Shown here: piece after piece, positions 55,589 to 63,156 of the stretch
How the letters are laid out: every line of letters begins with the position of its first letter
How positions within the stretch are numbered: position 1 is the first letter of the stretch
DNA from: Nocardioides flavus (ex Wang et al. 2016)
GTDB lineage: Bacteria; Actinomycetota; Actinomycetes; Propionibacteriales; Nocardioidaceae
Assembly: GCF_014653115.1 (NCBI RefSeq)
Contig: NZ_BNAD01000001.1
Span: forward strand, 496,001-560,000
Reading direction: 5' to 3'
Length of the DNA stretch: 64,000 bases
Notes under the pieces: model-generated
What the model was told of the DNA's origin: nothing
Databases searched by the model: none
Seen by the model: the letters and a program-made list of their open reading frames with translations, nothing else
Position numbers and translations under genes: made by a program

Positions 55589-55879
55589 TCAGTGAGCGTC
55601 GGGACGCATGACCTTCGTGCGCAGGATCGACTCGTTCAGCGTGAGCTGGCGGTCGAACTCCTTGACCGTCGCGGGCTCGGCCGTCAGCTTGACGACGGCG
55701 TAGATGCCCTCGGCGTTCTTCTTGATCTCGTACGCCATCCGGCGACGACCCCACACGTCGAGCGACTCGATCGAGCCACCGTCCTTGCGGATCACGTTGA
55801 GGTACTTGTCGAGCGACGGCTCGATGGTGCGCTCGTCGAGACTCGGGTCGAGGATGACCATCACTTCATAGGCACGCAT
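55589..55879 (-). CDS. rpsF: 30S ribosomal protein S6
   Basis: This is a 96-residue S6 with [17 protein letters not shown] and [18 protein letters not shown]. It ends [10 protein letters not shown], without the acidic Glu-rich tail that RimK extends in E. coli S6. It is the first gene of rpsF-ssb-rpsR-rplI. ATG at 55879 has an AGAGGAGG site. Confidence 0.98.
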   Translation of the reverse strand: MRAYEVMVILDPSLDERTIEPSLDKYLNVIRKDGGSIESLDVWGRRRMAYEIKKNAEGIYAVVKLTAEPATVKEFDRQLTLNESILRTKVMRPDAH

Positions 55880-55909
55880 AGCGGTCTCCACCTCCTCTGG
55901 GCTAGAGCG

Positions 55910-55928
55910 GCCACGGGCTCTCCGTGGC
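55910..55928 (-). promoter_or_regulatory. Hairpin in the rpsF leader, possible S6:S18 autoregulatory element
   Basis: GCCACG pairs with CGTGGC around a 7-base loop, 31 bases before the rpsF start, and the transcript has a CCCGTGG segment. In many bacteria S6:S18 binds an rpsF leader hairpin; the match here is only structural. Confidence 0.25.
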
Positions 55929-56100
55929 AGGAGGACTCTGCGTTCGCGGGGCGTGCGACGTGGGTCGCGGCCCCGAGGTCGCCCGAAGGCAACCGGTGAA
56001 GGCTACCAGCGCCCGGCCGTACGCCCGGAATCGTCAGTGGCGCCCACCTGCACCTGTGGAGGACGCCCCGGTGACCGCGTCGCGGGGCTAGCGTCGGGAC

Positions 56101-57060
56101 GTGCCCGCGACCGCCGCTCCCCGCTCCGCCACCGTGGTGGCCGGGCGCTACCGCCTGCTCGACCAGGTCGGCAGCGGCGGGATGGGCTCGGTGTGGCGCG
56201 CCACCGACGTACGCACCGGCCGGGACGTGGCGCTCAAGGTCCTCGGCCGGCACGGCTCGGCGCTGCTGGCCCGCTTCGTGCGCGAGCAGGCGGTCCGAGT
56301 GCGTCACCCCCACGTCGTCGCGCCGCACGGCTGGGCCGCCGAGGACGACCTGGTGGTCCTCGCCATGGAGCTGGTCCCCGGTGGGTCGGTCGCCGACCTG
56401 CTCCGCGAGCACGGACCGCTCGACGCGGGCACCGCCGCGCTGCTGGTGGAGCAGCTGCTGATGGGTCTCGCGGCCGTGCACGGCGCCGGGCTCGTGCACC
56501 GCGACGTCAAGCCCGCCAACCTGCTCCTCGAGGCGACCGGCGATGGCCCACCGCACCTGCGCCTCGGCGACTTCGGGGTGGCCGCCCCGATCGCCGACCG
56601 CCGCTTCACCACGGTCCCCGGTGCGATCGGCACCGACGGCTACATGGCGCCCGAGCAGGCGCGCGGAGCGCCGCCGGAGCCCACGCAGGACCTGTACGCC
56701 GTGGGGCGCGTGGCGCTCGAGCTGGTGACCGGTCTGCCCCCGTCGCGCCAGGGCGAGGTCCCCTCCCACCCCCTGCGTCCGCTCCTCGAGCGTCTGCTCG
56801 TGACCGACCCGGAGCAGCGCATCGCCACCGTCGAGGCGGCCCTGCGCCTGCTGCGCCGGCTGCCCGTCCCGCCGCCCGACCCTCCGCCGGTGCCCGACCG
56901 GCTCGGCCCGCGCCCGCGCCCGCGCCGTCGGCGTACGTCCCGGACTGCCCGGACCGCCGACGGCGCCGGAGGCGTGGACTGGCTCGGCTGGCTCGCCGTC
57001 GCCGCGCTCACCGGGGTCGTCCTGGGCTGTCTGCACCTGCTCCTAGGGTGGTCGGCATGA
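56101..57060 (+). CDS. Serine/threonine protein kinase with C-terminal TM helix
   Basis: This is a 319-residue Hanks-type kinase: GSGGMGSVWRA, lysine in DVALKVLG, HRDVKPAN, DFG and GTDGYMAPEQA. After the kinase domain (about 15-260) comes a Pro/Arg-rich juxtamembrane part and one TM helix (about 292-312) with almost no external sensor. GTG lies 6 bases after TAGCGT. The ATG of the next gene overlaps its stop. Confidence 0.92.
   Translation: MPATAAPRSATVVAGRYRLLDQVGSGGMGSVWRATDVRTGRDVALKVLGRHGSALLARFVREQAVRVRHPHVVAPHGWAAEDDLVVLAMELVPGGSVADLLREHGPLDAGTAALLVEQLLMGLAAVHGAGLVHRDVKPANLLLEATGDGPPHLRLGDFGVAAPIADRRFTTVPGAIGTDGYMAPEQARGAPPEPTQDLYAVGRVALELVTGLPPSRQGEVPSHPLRPLLERLLVTDPEQRIATVEAALRLLRRLPVPPPDPPPVPDRLGPRPRPRRRRTSRTARTADGAGGVDWLGWLAVAALTGVVLGCLHLLLGWSA
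57044..57049 (+). promoter_or_regulatory. -10-like box of the endonuclease IV gene, inside the kinase gene
   Basis: TAGGGT lies 7 bases before ATG 57057, inside the last codons of the upstream kinase. The endonuclease gene may thus have a leaderless transcript as well as coupled translation. Confidence 0.45.
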
Positions 57061-57851
57061 CGATCCAGATCGGCGCCCACGTCGACCAGAGCGACCCGGT
57101 CGCCGAGGCGCTCGCGCGCGGCACGACCCTCGTGCAGTTCTTCCTCGGCGACCCCCAGGGCTACAAGGGCCCTGAGGTGCGCTTCGAGGGCGGTGCCGCC
57201 GCGCTGCGGTCCGCGGCCGAGGAGGCGGGCGTCGACCTCTACGTCCACGCGCCCTACATCGTCAACGTCGCCACCACCAACAACCGCATCCGCATCCCCA
57301 GCCGCAAGCTGCTCCAGCAGCACATGGACGCCGCGGCCGAGATCGGCGCGAAGGGGCTGATCGTGCACGGCGGGCACGTCAACAAGGCCGACGACCCGGC
57401 GGTCGGCTTCGACAACTGGCGCAAGGCGATCGAGGCGACGGACCTCAAGGTCCCGCTGCTCATCGAGAACACCGCCGGCGGCGACAACGCGATGGCGCGC
57501 CACCTCGACCGGATCGCCGGCGTCTGGGACGCGATCTCCACGGCCGAGGGCGCCGACCGCGTCGGCTTCTGCCTCGACACCTGCCACGCGTGGGCCGGCG
57601 GGATCGAGCTCGGCGACGCGGTGGAGAAGGTCCGCGCCATCACCGGTCGCATCGACCTCGTCCACGCCAACGACTCGCGGGACTCGTTCGACTCCGGCGC
57701 CGACCGCCACGCCAACTTCGGTCACGGCACCCTGCCGGCCGACGAGTTCGCGGCCGTCGTGCGCGAGGCCGGCGCCCCGGTCATCTGCGAGACCCCGGGC
57801 GGGGCCGCGGAGCACCGCGCCGACTTCGCGTGGCTGCGCGAGCACCTGTGA
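57057..57851 (+). CDS. nfo: Deoxyribonuclease IV (endonuclease IV family)
   Basis: This is a 264-residue AP-endonuclease-type TIM barrel that cleaves DNA at abasic sites. Metal-ligand segments are present: YVHAPYIVNVAT, LIVHGGHV, PLLIENTAGG, GFCLDTCHAWAGG, LVHANDSRDSFDSGADRHANFGHG and CETPGG. Normal length. ATG overlaps the kinase stop in ATGA. Confidence 0.95.
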   Translation: MTIQIGAHVDQSDPVAEALARGTTLVQFFLGDPQGYKGPEVRFEGGAAALRSAAEEAGVDLYVHAPYIVNVATTNNRIRIPSRKLLQQHMDAAAEIGAKGLIVHGGHVNKADDPAVGFDNWRKAIEATDLKVPLLIENTAGGDNAMARHLDRIAGVWDAISTAEGADRVGFCLDTCHAWAGGIELGDAVEKVRAITGRIDLVHANDSRDSFDSGADRHANFGHGTLPADEFAAVVREAGAPVICETPGGAAEHRADFAWLREHL

Positions 57852-57871
57852 GAACCCTCAGCCCGTGAGCC

Positions 57872-58534
57872 TCAGCCGCGCCGCGCGGTGACCACCACGT
57901 TGCTGCGGTAGGAGGTGCCGTCCCAGTCCTCGCAGGTGATGAGGACGAGCCGACCAGACCCCGAACGGGAGAACAGCGACGCGCTCCTGCGCGCCAGCTG
58001 CTCGCGACTGAGCACCTCGACGCTGTCGACGACGAACGGGACCGTCCGGGTCCCCGAGCGCACGAGCACCTCGTCGCCGGCGGTCAACGTCTCCAGGTCG
58101 TCGAAGGCACCGCCTCCCGCGCGCACGGTGTGCCCGGTCACCACCGCCGCGCCCGTGGACGCACCCGGACGGGCGCCGCCCGTCCACCACCCCACCTGTG
58201 ACGGGTCGTCCGGTGGCGTGAGCGCGCCGTCCACGGTGCGGATGCCCGTCACCGGAGCCCGGACGCCCAGCTCGGGCACCACGACCACGTCAGGGCGTAC
58301 GCCGGGGTCGGCGGTCGCACGCGCGGTGGCGGGGCTCGGCGCCGCCGTGCTCGACGGTGCAGTACGGGCGTGCTCGCTCACCGCGACCACCGCCGGGGAC
58401 GGCGAGGGGTCGTCCGCCGGTGACGGCCAGGTCCCGAGGGCGCCGCCGGCCAGGAGCAGCCCACCCGCGACGAGCGCGGGTGCGGCTGCCCCCAGCAGGA
58501 CCGCCGTCAGCCGACGGGGAGCGGCATCAGCCAC
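57872..58534 (-). CDS. Class F-type sortase
   Basis: This is a 220-residue membrane transpeptidase that joins surface proteins to the cell envelope. A TM helix lies at about 9-34, then a Pro/Ala-rich linker and the catalytic fold (about 80-220). Catalytic His135 (VTGHTV), Cys201 (LITCED) and Arg210 (YRSN) are present. Size and GWW TGG context fit the class F/E group of actinobacteria. GTG overlaps the end of the substrate gene by 8 bases, so enzyme and substrate are one operon. Confidence 0.85.
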   Translation of the reverse strand: MADAAPRRLTAVLLGAAAPALVAGGLLLAGGALGTWPSPADDPSPSPAVVAVSEHARTAPSSTAAPSPATARATADPGVRPDVVVVPELGVRAPVTGIRTVDGALTPPDDPSQVGWWTGGARPGASTGAAVVTGHTVRAGGGAFDDLETLTAGDEVLVRSGTRTVPFVVDSVEVLSREQLARRSASLFSRSGSGRLVLITCEDWDGTSYRSNVVVTARRG

Positions 58535-59474
58535 GTGCGCGGAGCCACCCGAGCCGTGCGCACGCACCACCGAGCAGCACCAGGAGCGCGCCCAGCAGGA
58601 CCTGGACGGGCCCGGGACCGGACGGCTGCGCCTGGTCGAGGCCGGCGTTGACCGCCGTCGGCAGCTGCTGCTGGGCCGCAGGAGCGGACTGGTTCGGGCC
58701 GGCGGAGTTGTTGTTGCCGGCGAAGGCCTGCTCACCGAGCACCTCCGGCGCCTCGGACTCCGGGGTCTCCGGGGTCTCCGTCTCCTGCTCCCCGAGCACC
58801 TCCGGTGTCTCCGAAGGCGGCGTGACGGGCGGGGTGACGGGCGGCGTCACGGGCGGGGTGACCGGCGGCGTCACCGGCGGCGTCACCGGCGGCGTCACGG
58901 GCGGGGTGACCGGCGGCGTCACCGGCGGCGTCACGGGCGGCGTCACGGGCGGCGTCACCGGCGGCGTCGTCGGCTCGCAACCCCCGACCCAGAAGACCTT
59001 GGTCTTGGTGTCGTTGCCGATCGAGCCGGGGGTCGAGATCGTCAGCTTCACGTGGTAGCCCTGCTGCGGGTGCGGGGCGCCGGTGAAGGACAACGTGTAG
59101 GTCTCGCGGCCGTCGAGGCCCGTCGGCGTGCCCGCGCCCGTCGCCGGGTCGTCCCCGACGAACACCTGGCCCGGTCCGTCGACGGTCATCCCGACGCCGG
59201 TGGTCGGCGCCTGCTCGGCGAACGAGACGGTCGAGACGATGTCCGGCCCCTCGTCGAAGCCGTACCACTCGACGTCGAAGCTGCAGCCGACGTGCGGGGT
59301 GTTGTTCGGGATGGAGTCGATGTCGCCGTAGGGCGCGATCTTCACGGTGCCGTTGTTGCCGGGCGGGTCCGCCAGAGCAGCGAGGGGCGCAGCCGTCACG
59401 GTCCCGAGACAGACGAGGGCGGCCAGCCCGAGGCGCGGGGCGAGTCGGTAGCGGTCGTTCGAGGTCGTGGTCAT
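58527..59474 (-). CDS. Surface protein, probable sortase substrate, with VTPP repeats
   Basis: This is a 315-residue exported protein: signal peptide (1-39), a folded N-terminal domain with one or two Cys (about 40-190), a run of about twelve VTPP repeats, two PEVLGEQ motifs, then LPTAVNAGL near residue 271 followed by a TM helix and ARLGWLRARG tail. The sorting signal is not LPXTG; the PTAVxAG pattern next to a class F sortase appears to take its place. The VTPP stretch would project the domain through the wall. Confidence 0.8.
   Translation of the reverse strand: MTTTSNDRYRLAPRLGLAALVCLGTVTAAPLAALADPPGNNGTVKIAPYGDIDSIPNNTPHVGCSFDVEWYGFDEGPDIVSTVSFAEQAPTTGVGMTVDGPGQVFVGDDPATGAGTPTGLDGRETYTLSFTGAPHPQQGYHVKLTISTPGSIGNDTKTKVFWVGGCEPTTPPVTPPVTPPVTPPVTPPVTPPVTPPVTPPVTPPVTPPVTPPVTPPVTPPSETPEVLGEQETETPETPESEAPEVLGEQAFAGNNNSAGPNQSAPAAQQQLPTAVNAGLDQAQPSGPGPVQVLLGALLVLLGGACARLGWLRARG
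58817..58969 (-). repeat. 12-base tandem repeat encoding VTPP units
   Basis: About twelve 12-base units (variants of GGCGGCGTCACC on the plus strand) are joined head to tail inside the surface-protein gene. Units differ by silent changes (GGGGTGACC, GGCGTCACG), so selection has kept the peptide. Copy number is likely to vary between strains. Confidence 0.9.
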
Positions 59475-59788
59475 GCGGGGTCCCCCAAGGGTTCGGTGCG
59501 GCGCGTGCCGCGCGGCAGGTGGCGAGGGAGCGAAGAACGTCGGTCTCCCACAGACCGCATCGCGCCCCTCACACCAGAGAACGTCGGCACCACCACGGGA
59601 GGCACGCCCAAAGGGCGGATTCGGTTGAACGTGCAACCTTTCTTGAGACCGTCCAGACCTTCTTGACGAAACTCGTGGCACAACCGGGGTCCGGGACGCG
59701 CAACCGAACCAAGGTGCGATGCGTCTCTCCTCATGAAGGGACCAGACGCGTACGGGGGTCGTGTCTGGTCCCTTGTAGCCTTGCCGGA
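59475..59788. other. Divergent intergenic region, surface-protein gene to femX-like gene
   Basis: No gene is seen in 314 bases. A perfect 12-base inverted repeat (AAGGGACCAGAC at 59736-59747, complement at 59763-59774) ends 1 base before the TAGCCT box (59776-59781) of the femX-like gene, where it could act as operator or as a short terminator-like hairpin. Confidence 0.6.
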
Positions 59789-60925
59789 GTGACGACCCCC
59801 CTGACGCTCCGCCCGATCTCCTCGCAGGAGCACCGCGACTTCATCGCCGGCAGGTCGTCCGCGAGCTTCCTCCAGACGCCCGCCTGGGCGCGCGTGAAGG
59901 CGGAGTGGCGGGCCGAGTCGATCGGGTGGGAGCGCGACGGCGTCGTCGTCGGAGCCGCCCTCGTCCTCTACCGCCAGCTGCCGAAGGTCCGCCGCTACCT
60001 CGCCTACCTGCCCGAGGGCCCGGTCATCGACTGGAGCGATGACGACCTCGGTTCGTGGCTCGCCCCGATGGTGGCGCACCTCAAGGACCGGGGCGCGTTC
60101 GCCGTACGGATGGGTCCCCCCGTGGTGACCCGCCGCTGGTCCGCCGCGCAGGTCAAGGCCGGTATCGCCGACGAGTCCGTGCGCCGACTCGGCGACGTGC
60201 CGCCGCTCGAGCGCTCGCAGGACGGCGCCCGCGTGATCGCCCAGCTCCACGAGCTCGGCTGGCAGCAGCAGAGCGCCGAGAGCGGCTTCTCGGCGGGGCA
60301 GCCGCAGTTCAACTTCCAGGTCCCGCTGGTCGACGCCGACGGTGAGGCACGCAGCGAGGACGACGTGCTCAAGGGCATGAACCAGCTCTGGCGCCGCAAC
60401 ATCAAGAAGGCCGACAAGGCCGGGGTCGAGGCCACCCTCGGCGAGCGCGCCGACCTCAAGGCGTTCCACGACCTCTACGTCCACACCGCCGAGCGCGACC
60501 ACTTCACGCCGCGACCGCTCGCCTACTTCGAGACGATGTACGACGCGCTCACCGCCGAGGACCCCGACCGGATGCAGGTCTGGCTGGCCCGGCACGAGGG
60601 CGACCTCGTCGCTGCCACGATCGCCATCCGAGTCGGCACCCACGCCTGGTACTCCTACGGCGCCTCCTCCACCGAGAAGCGCGAGGTCCGCGGCTCCAAC
60701 GCCGTGCAGTGGGCGATGATCCGCCACGCCCTGGCCGCGGGCGCACACGTCTACGACCTCCGCGGCATCACCGAGACCCTCGACGCCGACGACCCGCACG
60801 TCGGGCTCATCCAGTTCAAGGTCGGCACGGGTGGCGAGGCGGTGGAGTACGCCGGGGAGTGGGACCTGCCGGTCAACCGCGCGATCTACAAGGCGTTCCA
60901 GCTCTACCTGAAGCGGCGCCCATGA
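59789..60925 (+). CDS. FemX/FemAB-like peptidyltransferase
   Basis: This is a 378-residue FemABX-type protein made of two GNAT-like halves. Features are SFLQTPAWARVKAEW, a tRNA-contact helix LWRRNIKKADKAGV, and YSYGASSTEKREVRGSNAVQWAMIRHAL, with a terminal GGEAVEYAGEWDLPVN. Family members add amino acids from aminoacyl-tRNA to peptidoglycan stem peptides. GTG lies 7 bases after TAGCCT. The next gene, racemase-like, overlaps its stop, supporting a shared role in the peptide bridge. Confidence 0.92.
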   Translation: MTTPLTLRPISSQEHRDFIAGRSSASFLQTPAWARVKAEWRAESIGWERDGVVVGAALVLYRQLPKVRRYLAYLPEGPVIDWSDDDLGSWLAPMVAHLKDRGAFAVRMGPPVVTRRWSAAQVKAGIADESVRRLGDVPPLERSQDGARVIAQLHELGWQQQSAESGFSAGQPQFNFQVPLVDADGEARSEDDVLKGMNQLWRRNIKKADKAGVEATLGERADLKAFHDLYVHTAERDHFTPRPLAYFETMYDALTAEDPDRMQVWLARHEGDLVAATIAIRVGTHAWYSYGASSTEKREVRGSNAVQWAMIRHALAAGAHVYDLRGITETLDADDPHVGLIQFKVGTGGEAVEYAGEWDLPVNRAIYKAFQLYLKRRP

Positions 60926-62001
60926 GCCTCACCCTCACGGTCGACGGCGAGCGCTGGCGTCGGCACCTGCTCGCCACCGCCGCCAAGCACCCGGGCATCG
61001 TCCCGGTCGCCAAGGGCAACGGCTACGGCCTGACCCTGCCCCGGCTCGCCCGCCGCGCCCAGTGGCTCGCCGACCACGCCGCCGAGACCGGGGCGCCGCT
61101 CGACACCCTCGCGGTAGGCACGTACGACGAGGTCGAGCAGGCAGCCTCCCGATACGCCGGCGACCTGCTGGTGCTCACCCCGTGGCGTCCCTTCGGCGCG
61201 GCGCTCGAGCTCGACCCGCGCACGGCCCGGCGCGTGGTCCACACCGTCAGCCGCGTCGAGGACCTCGCCGCCCTGCGCGAGCGGCACCCCGACGCCCGGT
61301 TCGTGCTCGAGCAGCTCACCTCGATGCTGCGCCACGGGATGACCCGGCGCGACCTCGCCGCCGCGGCGGACGCGCTCGGGCCGGCGCGCAGCGGGCTGCG
61401 CGGCGTCGCGCTGCACCTGCCGCTCAACACCGCCTCGCACCTCGGCGAGGTGAGCCGGCTGATCAACGACGTCGTCGCCTCGGGCCTGCCGACCCGCACC
61501 GTGTTCGTCTCGCACCTGACCGAGGCCGAGCTCGACCGCCTGGCCGGCAGCTATCCCGACTTCACGGTGCGTCCGCGCACGGGCACCGACCTGTGGCTCG
61601 GTGACCGCGGCGCGCTCTCGGTCACGGCGACCGTGCTCGACGTGCACGAGGTCGAGCGCGGCGACACGTTCGGCTACCGCGGGCGCAGCGCCCCCAAGCA
61701 CGGCCACATCGTCGTCGTGAGCGGCGGCACCGCCCACGGCATCGGCCTCGAGGCGCCCACCGGCGACCAGTCGCTCAAGGCACGCGCAGCGACGCTGGCC
61801 CGCGGCGGCCTCGACGCCGTCGGCTTCGTGCGGTCGCCGTTCTCCATCGACGGCAAGCAGCGTCTGTTCGCCGAGCCCCCGCACATGCAGGCCTCGATGC
61901 TGTTCGTCCCGTCAGGCGCGCGGGTGCCGCACATCGGCGAGGACATCGACGTCCGGGTCCGCTTCACCGCGACCGACTTCGACCGGGTCCTCGTCCGCTG
62001 A
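60922..62001 (+). CDS. Alanine racemase-like PLP protein
   Basis: This is a 359-residue fold-III PLP protein. The cofactor lysine is in PVAKGNGYGLT (about residue 32) and a short C-terminal beta domain follows. The region corresponding to the second catalytic Tyr of alanine racemase is not clear (FGYRGRSAPKHG is the nearest), so it may racemise another amino acid or not be a racemase. ATG overlaps the FemX-like stop. Its last 90 bases overlap the convergent membrane glycosyltransferase gene. Confidence 0.82.
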   Translation: MSLTLTVDGERWRRHLLATAAKHPGIVPVAKGNGYGLTLPRLARRAQWLADHAAETGAPLDTLAVGTYDEVEQAASRYAGDLLVLTPWRPFGAALELDPRTARRVVHTVSRVEDLAALRERHPDARFVLEQLTSMLRHGMTRRDLAAAADALGPARSGLRGVALHLPLNTASHLGEVSRLINDVVASGLPTRTVFVSHLTEAELDRLAGSYPDFTVRPRTGTDLWLGDRGALSVTATVLDVHEVERGDTFGYRGRSAPKHGHIVVVSGGTAHGIGLEAPTGDQSLKARAATLARGGLDAVGFVRSPFSIDGKQRLFAEPPHMQASMLFVPSGARVPHIGEDIDVRVRFTATDFDRVLVR

Positions 62002-63156
62002 CGCGTCGCGCACAACCGCGACGACGAGCCACACCAGTCCTGCGACGCGCAGCAGGATCGCGAGCCAGTAGGCCCGTCCGTCGTCGGTCACCGTCGGCAC
62101 CAGCTCCTGCCCGACGTACCACCCGGTGAGCACCCAGCTCACCAGGTGCAGGCCCTGCCACACGAGCAGGTCGCGCCACCGGCGTACGGCGAGGGCTGCG
62201 AGCGGCAGCACGAGCAGCGCGGTCTCGGGCGGGGCTGCCGGCGCGACGACGAGTGCGGTGGCGAGCAGGACCAGTCCCGCGCGGGCGCTGGTCAGGGCGG
62301 TCGGCCGGCCGGCGCGACGCACCAGCCACCACACCAGCGTGCCGGCCGCGGCCAGCGCGGCGACCTGGACGAGCGTGCGGGTCAGGGTCGAGCCGCCGAG
62401 GCCGACCCGGTCCAGGAGCAGCCAGACGGACCCGACGTCCGGGGTCTCGCCGGTGCCGCGACCGGGCAGGGTGAGGAGGACGTACGCCGCGGCCGCCGCG
62501 AGCAGCGCGTCCACGCGGTCGCGCAGCCGTCCGCCGACCGCGAGCACGCCGACGAGCGCGACCGCCACCGGGAGGGCGAAGGCGGCGCCCGCCCCCGCGC
62601 CGGCGCCGGCGATCCACGGCCGTCCCGTCGCCCAGCCCCAGAGGCAGACCGCGACCCCCGCGGCGGCCACCGTCTCCCAGGAGAGCCAGTGGACCAGCAG
62701 GACCGGTGACAGTGCCCAGCCGGCCGCCGCCCACGGCCTGCGGGTGTCGACGCGTGCGAGCAGGACCGTCGCGATGAGCACCAGTGCGGCGAGGAGGACC
62801 GCGAGGACGGCGGTGGTGGCGACGGTGCCGGCGCCGGGCAGCGCCTGCGCGAGCCGGACGAGCCAGCCGGCGACCGCGGGCGGCGACGCGGCGTCGACCG
62901 GCGTGCCCGCCAGGTCGCTCCAGCAGAGCTGGGCGTAGGGCTGGTCGGTCCCGCTCCATCCCGACGGCACGCACGCGGCCTTGCTCGCCATCCCACCCGC
63001 CAGGACGACCGCGGTCGCGCCGAGGAGCGCACGCCGGGCGTCCCACCACCGGTGGCCCGCGGCGTGGTCGCCCAGCGGTCCTCCCAGGACCTCCGACATC
63101 GCCGCCGCGACCGGGTCGGTACGCGTCGGCGCCTCGCGAGCCACCGGCTCGCTCAA
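61912..63156 (-). CDS. Membrane glycosyltransferase-like protein (Rv0051-like, GT87 type)
   Basis: This is a 414-residue polytopic membrane protein with nine or more TM helices. CVPSGWSGTDQPYAQLCWSDLAGTP near residue 65 resembles the first external loop of actinobacterial GT-C mannosyltransferase-like proteins, including Rv0051 beside ponA1. TTG start overlaps the PBP stop (TTGA). The 3' end overlaps the racemase-like gene. Confidence 0.75.
   Translation of the reverse strand: MSEPVAREAPTRTDPVAAAMSEVLGGPLGDHAAGHRWWDARRALLGATAVVLAGGMASKAACVPSGWSGTDQPYAQLCWSDLAGTPVDAASPPAVAGWLVRLAQALPGAGTVATTAVLAVLLAALVLIATVLLARVDTRRPWAAAGWALSPVLLVHWLSWETVAAAGVAVCLWGWATGRPWIAGAGAGAGAAFALPVAVALVGVLAVGGRLRDRVDALLAAAAAYVLLTLPGRGTGETPDVGSVWLLLDRVGLGGSTLTRTLVQVAALAAAGTLVWWLVRRAGRPTALTSARAGLVLLATALVVAPAAPPETALLVLPLAALAVRRWRDLLVWQGLHLVSWVLTGWYVGQELVPTVTDDGRAYWLAILLRVAGLVWLVVAVVRDASADEDPVEVGRGEADPDVDVLADVRHPRA

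Noticed and set aside
58817..58969. Non-coding satellite or CRISPR-like repeat
   Set aside because: The units are in frame, encode VTPP and lie inside a clear surface-protein gene.
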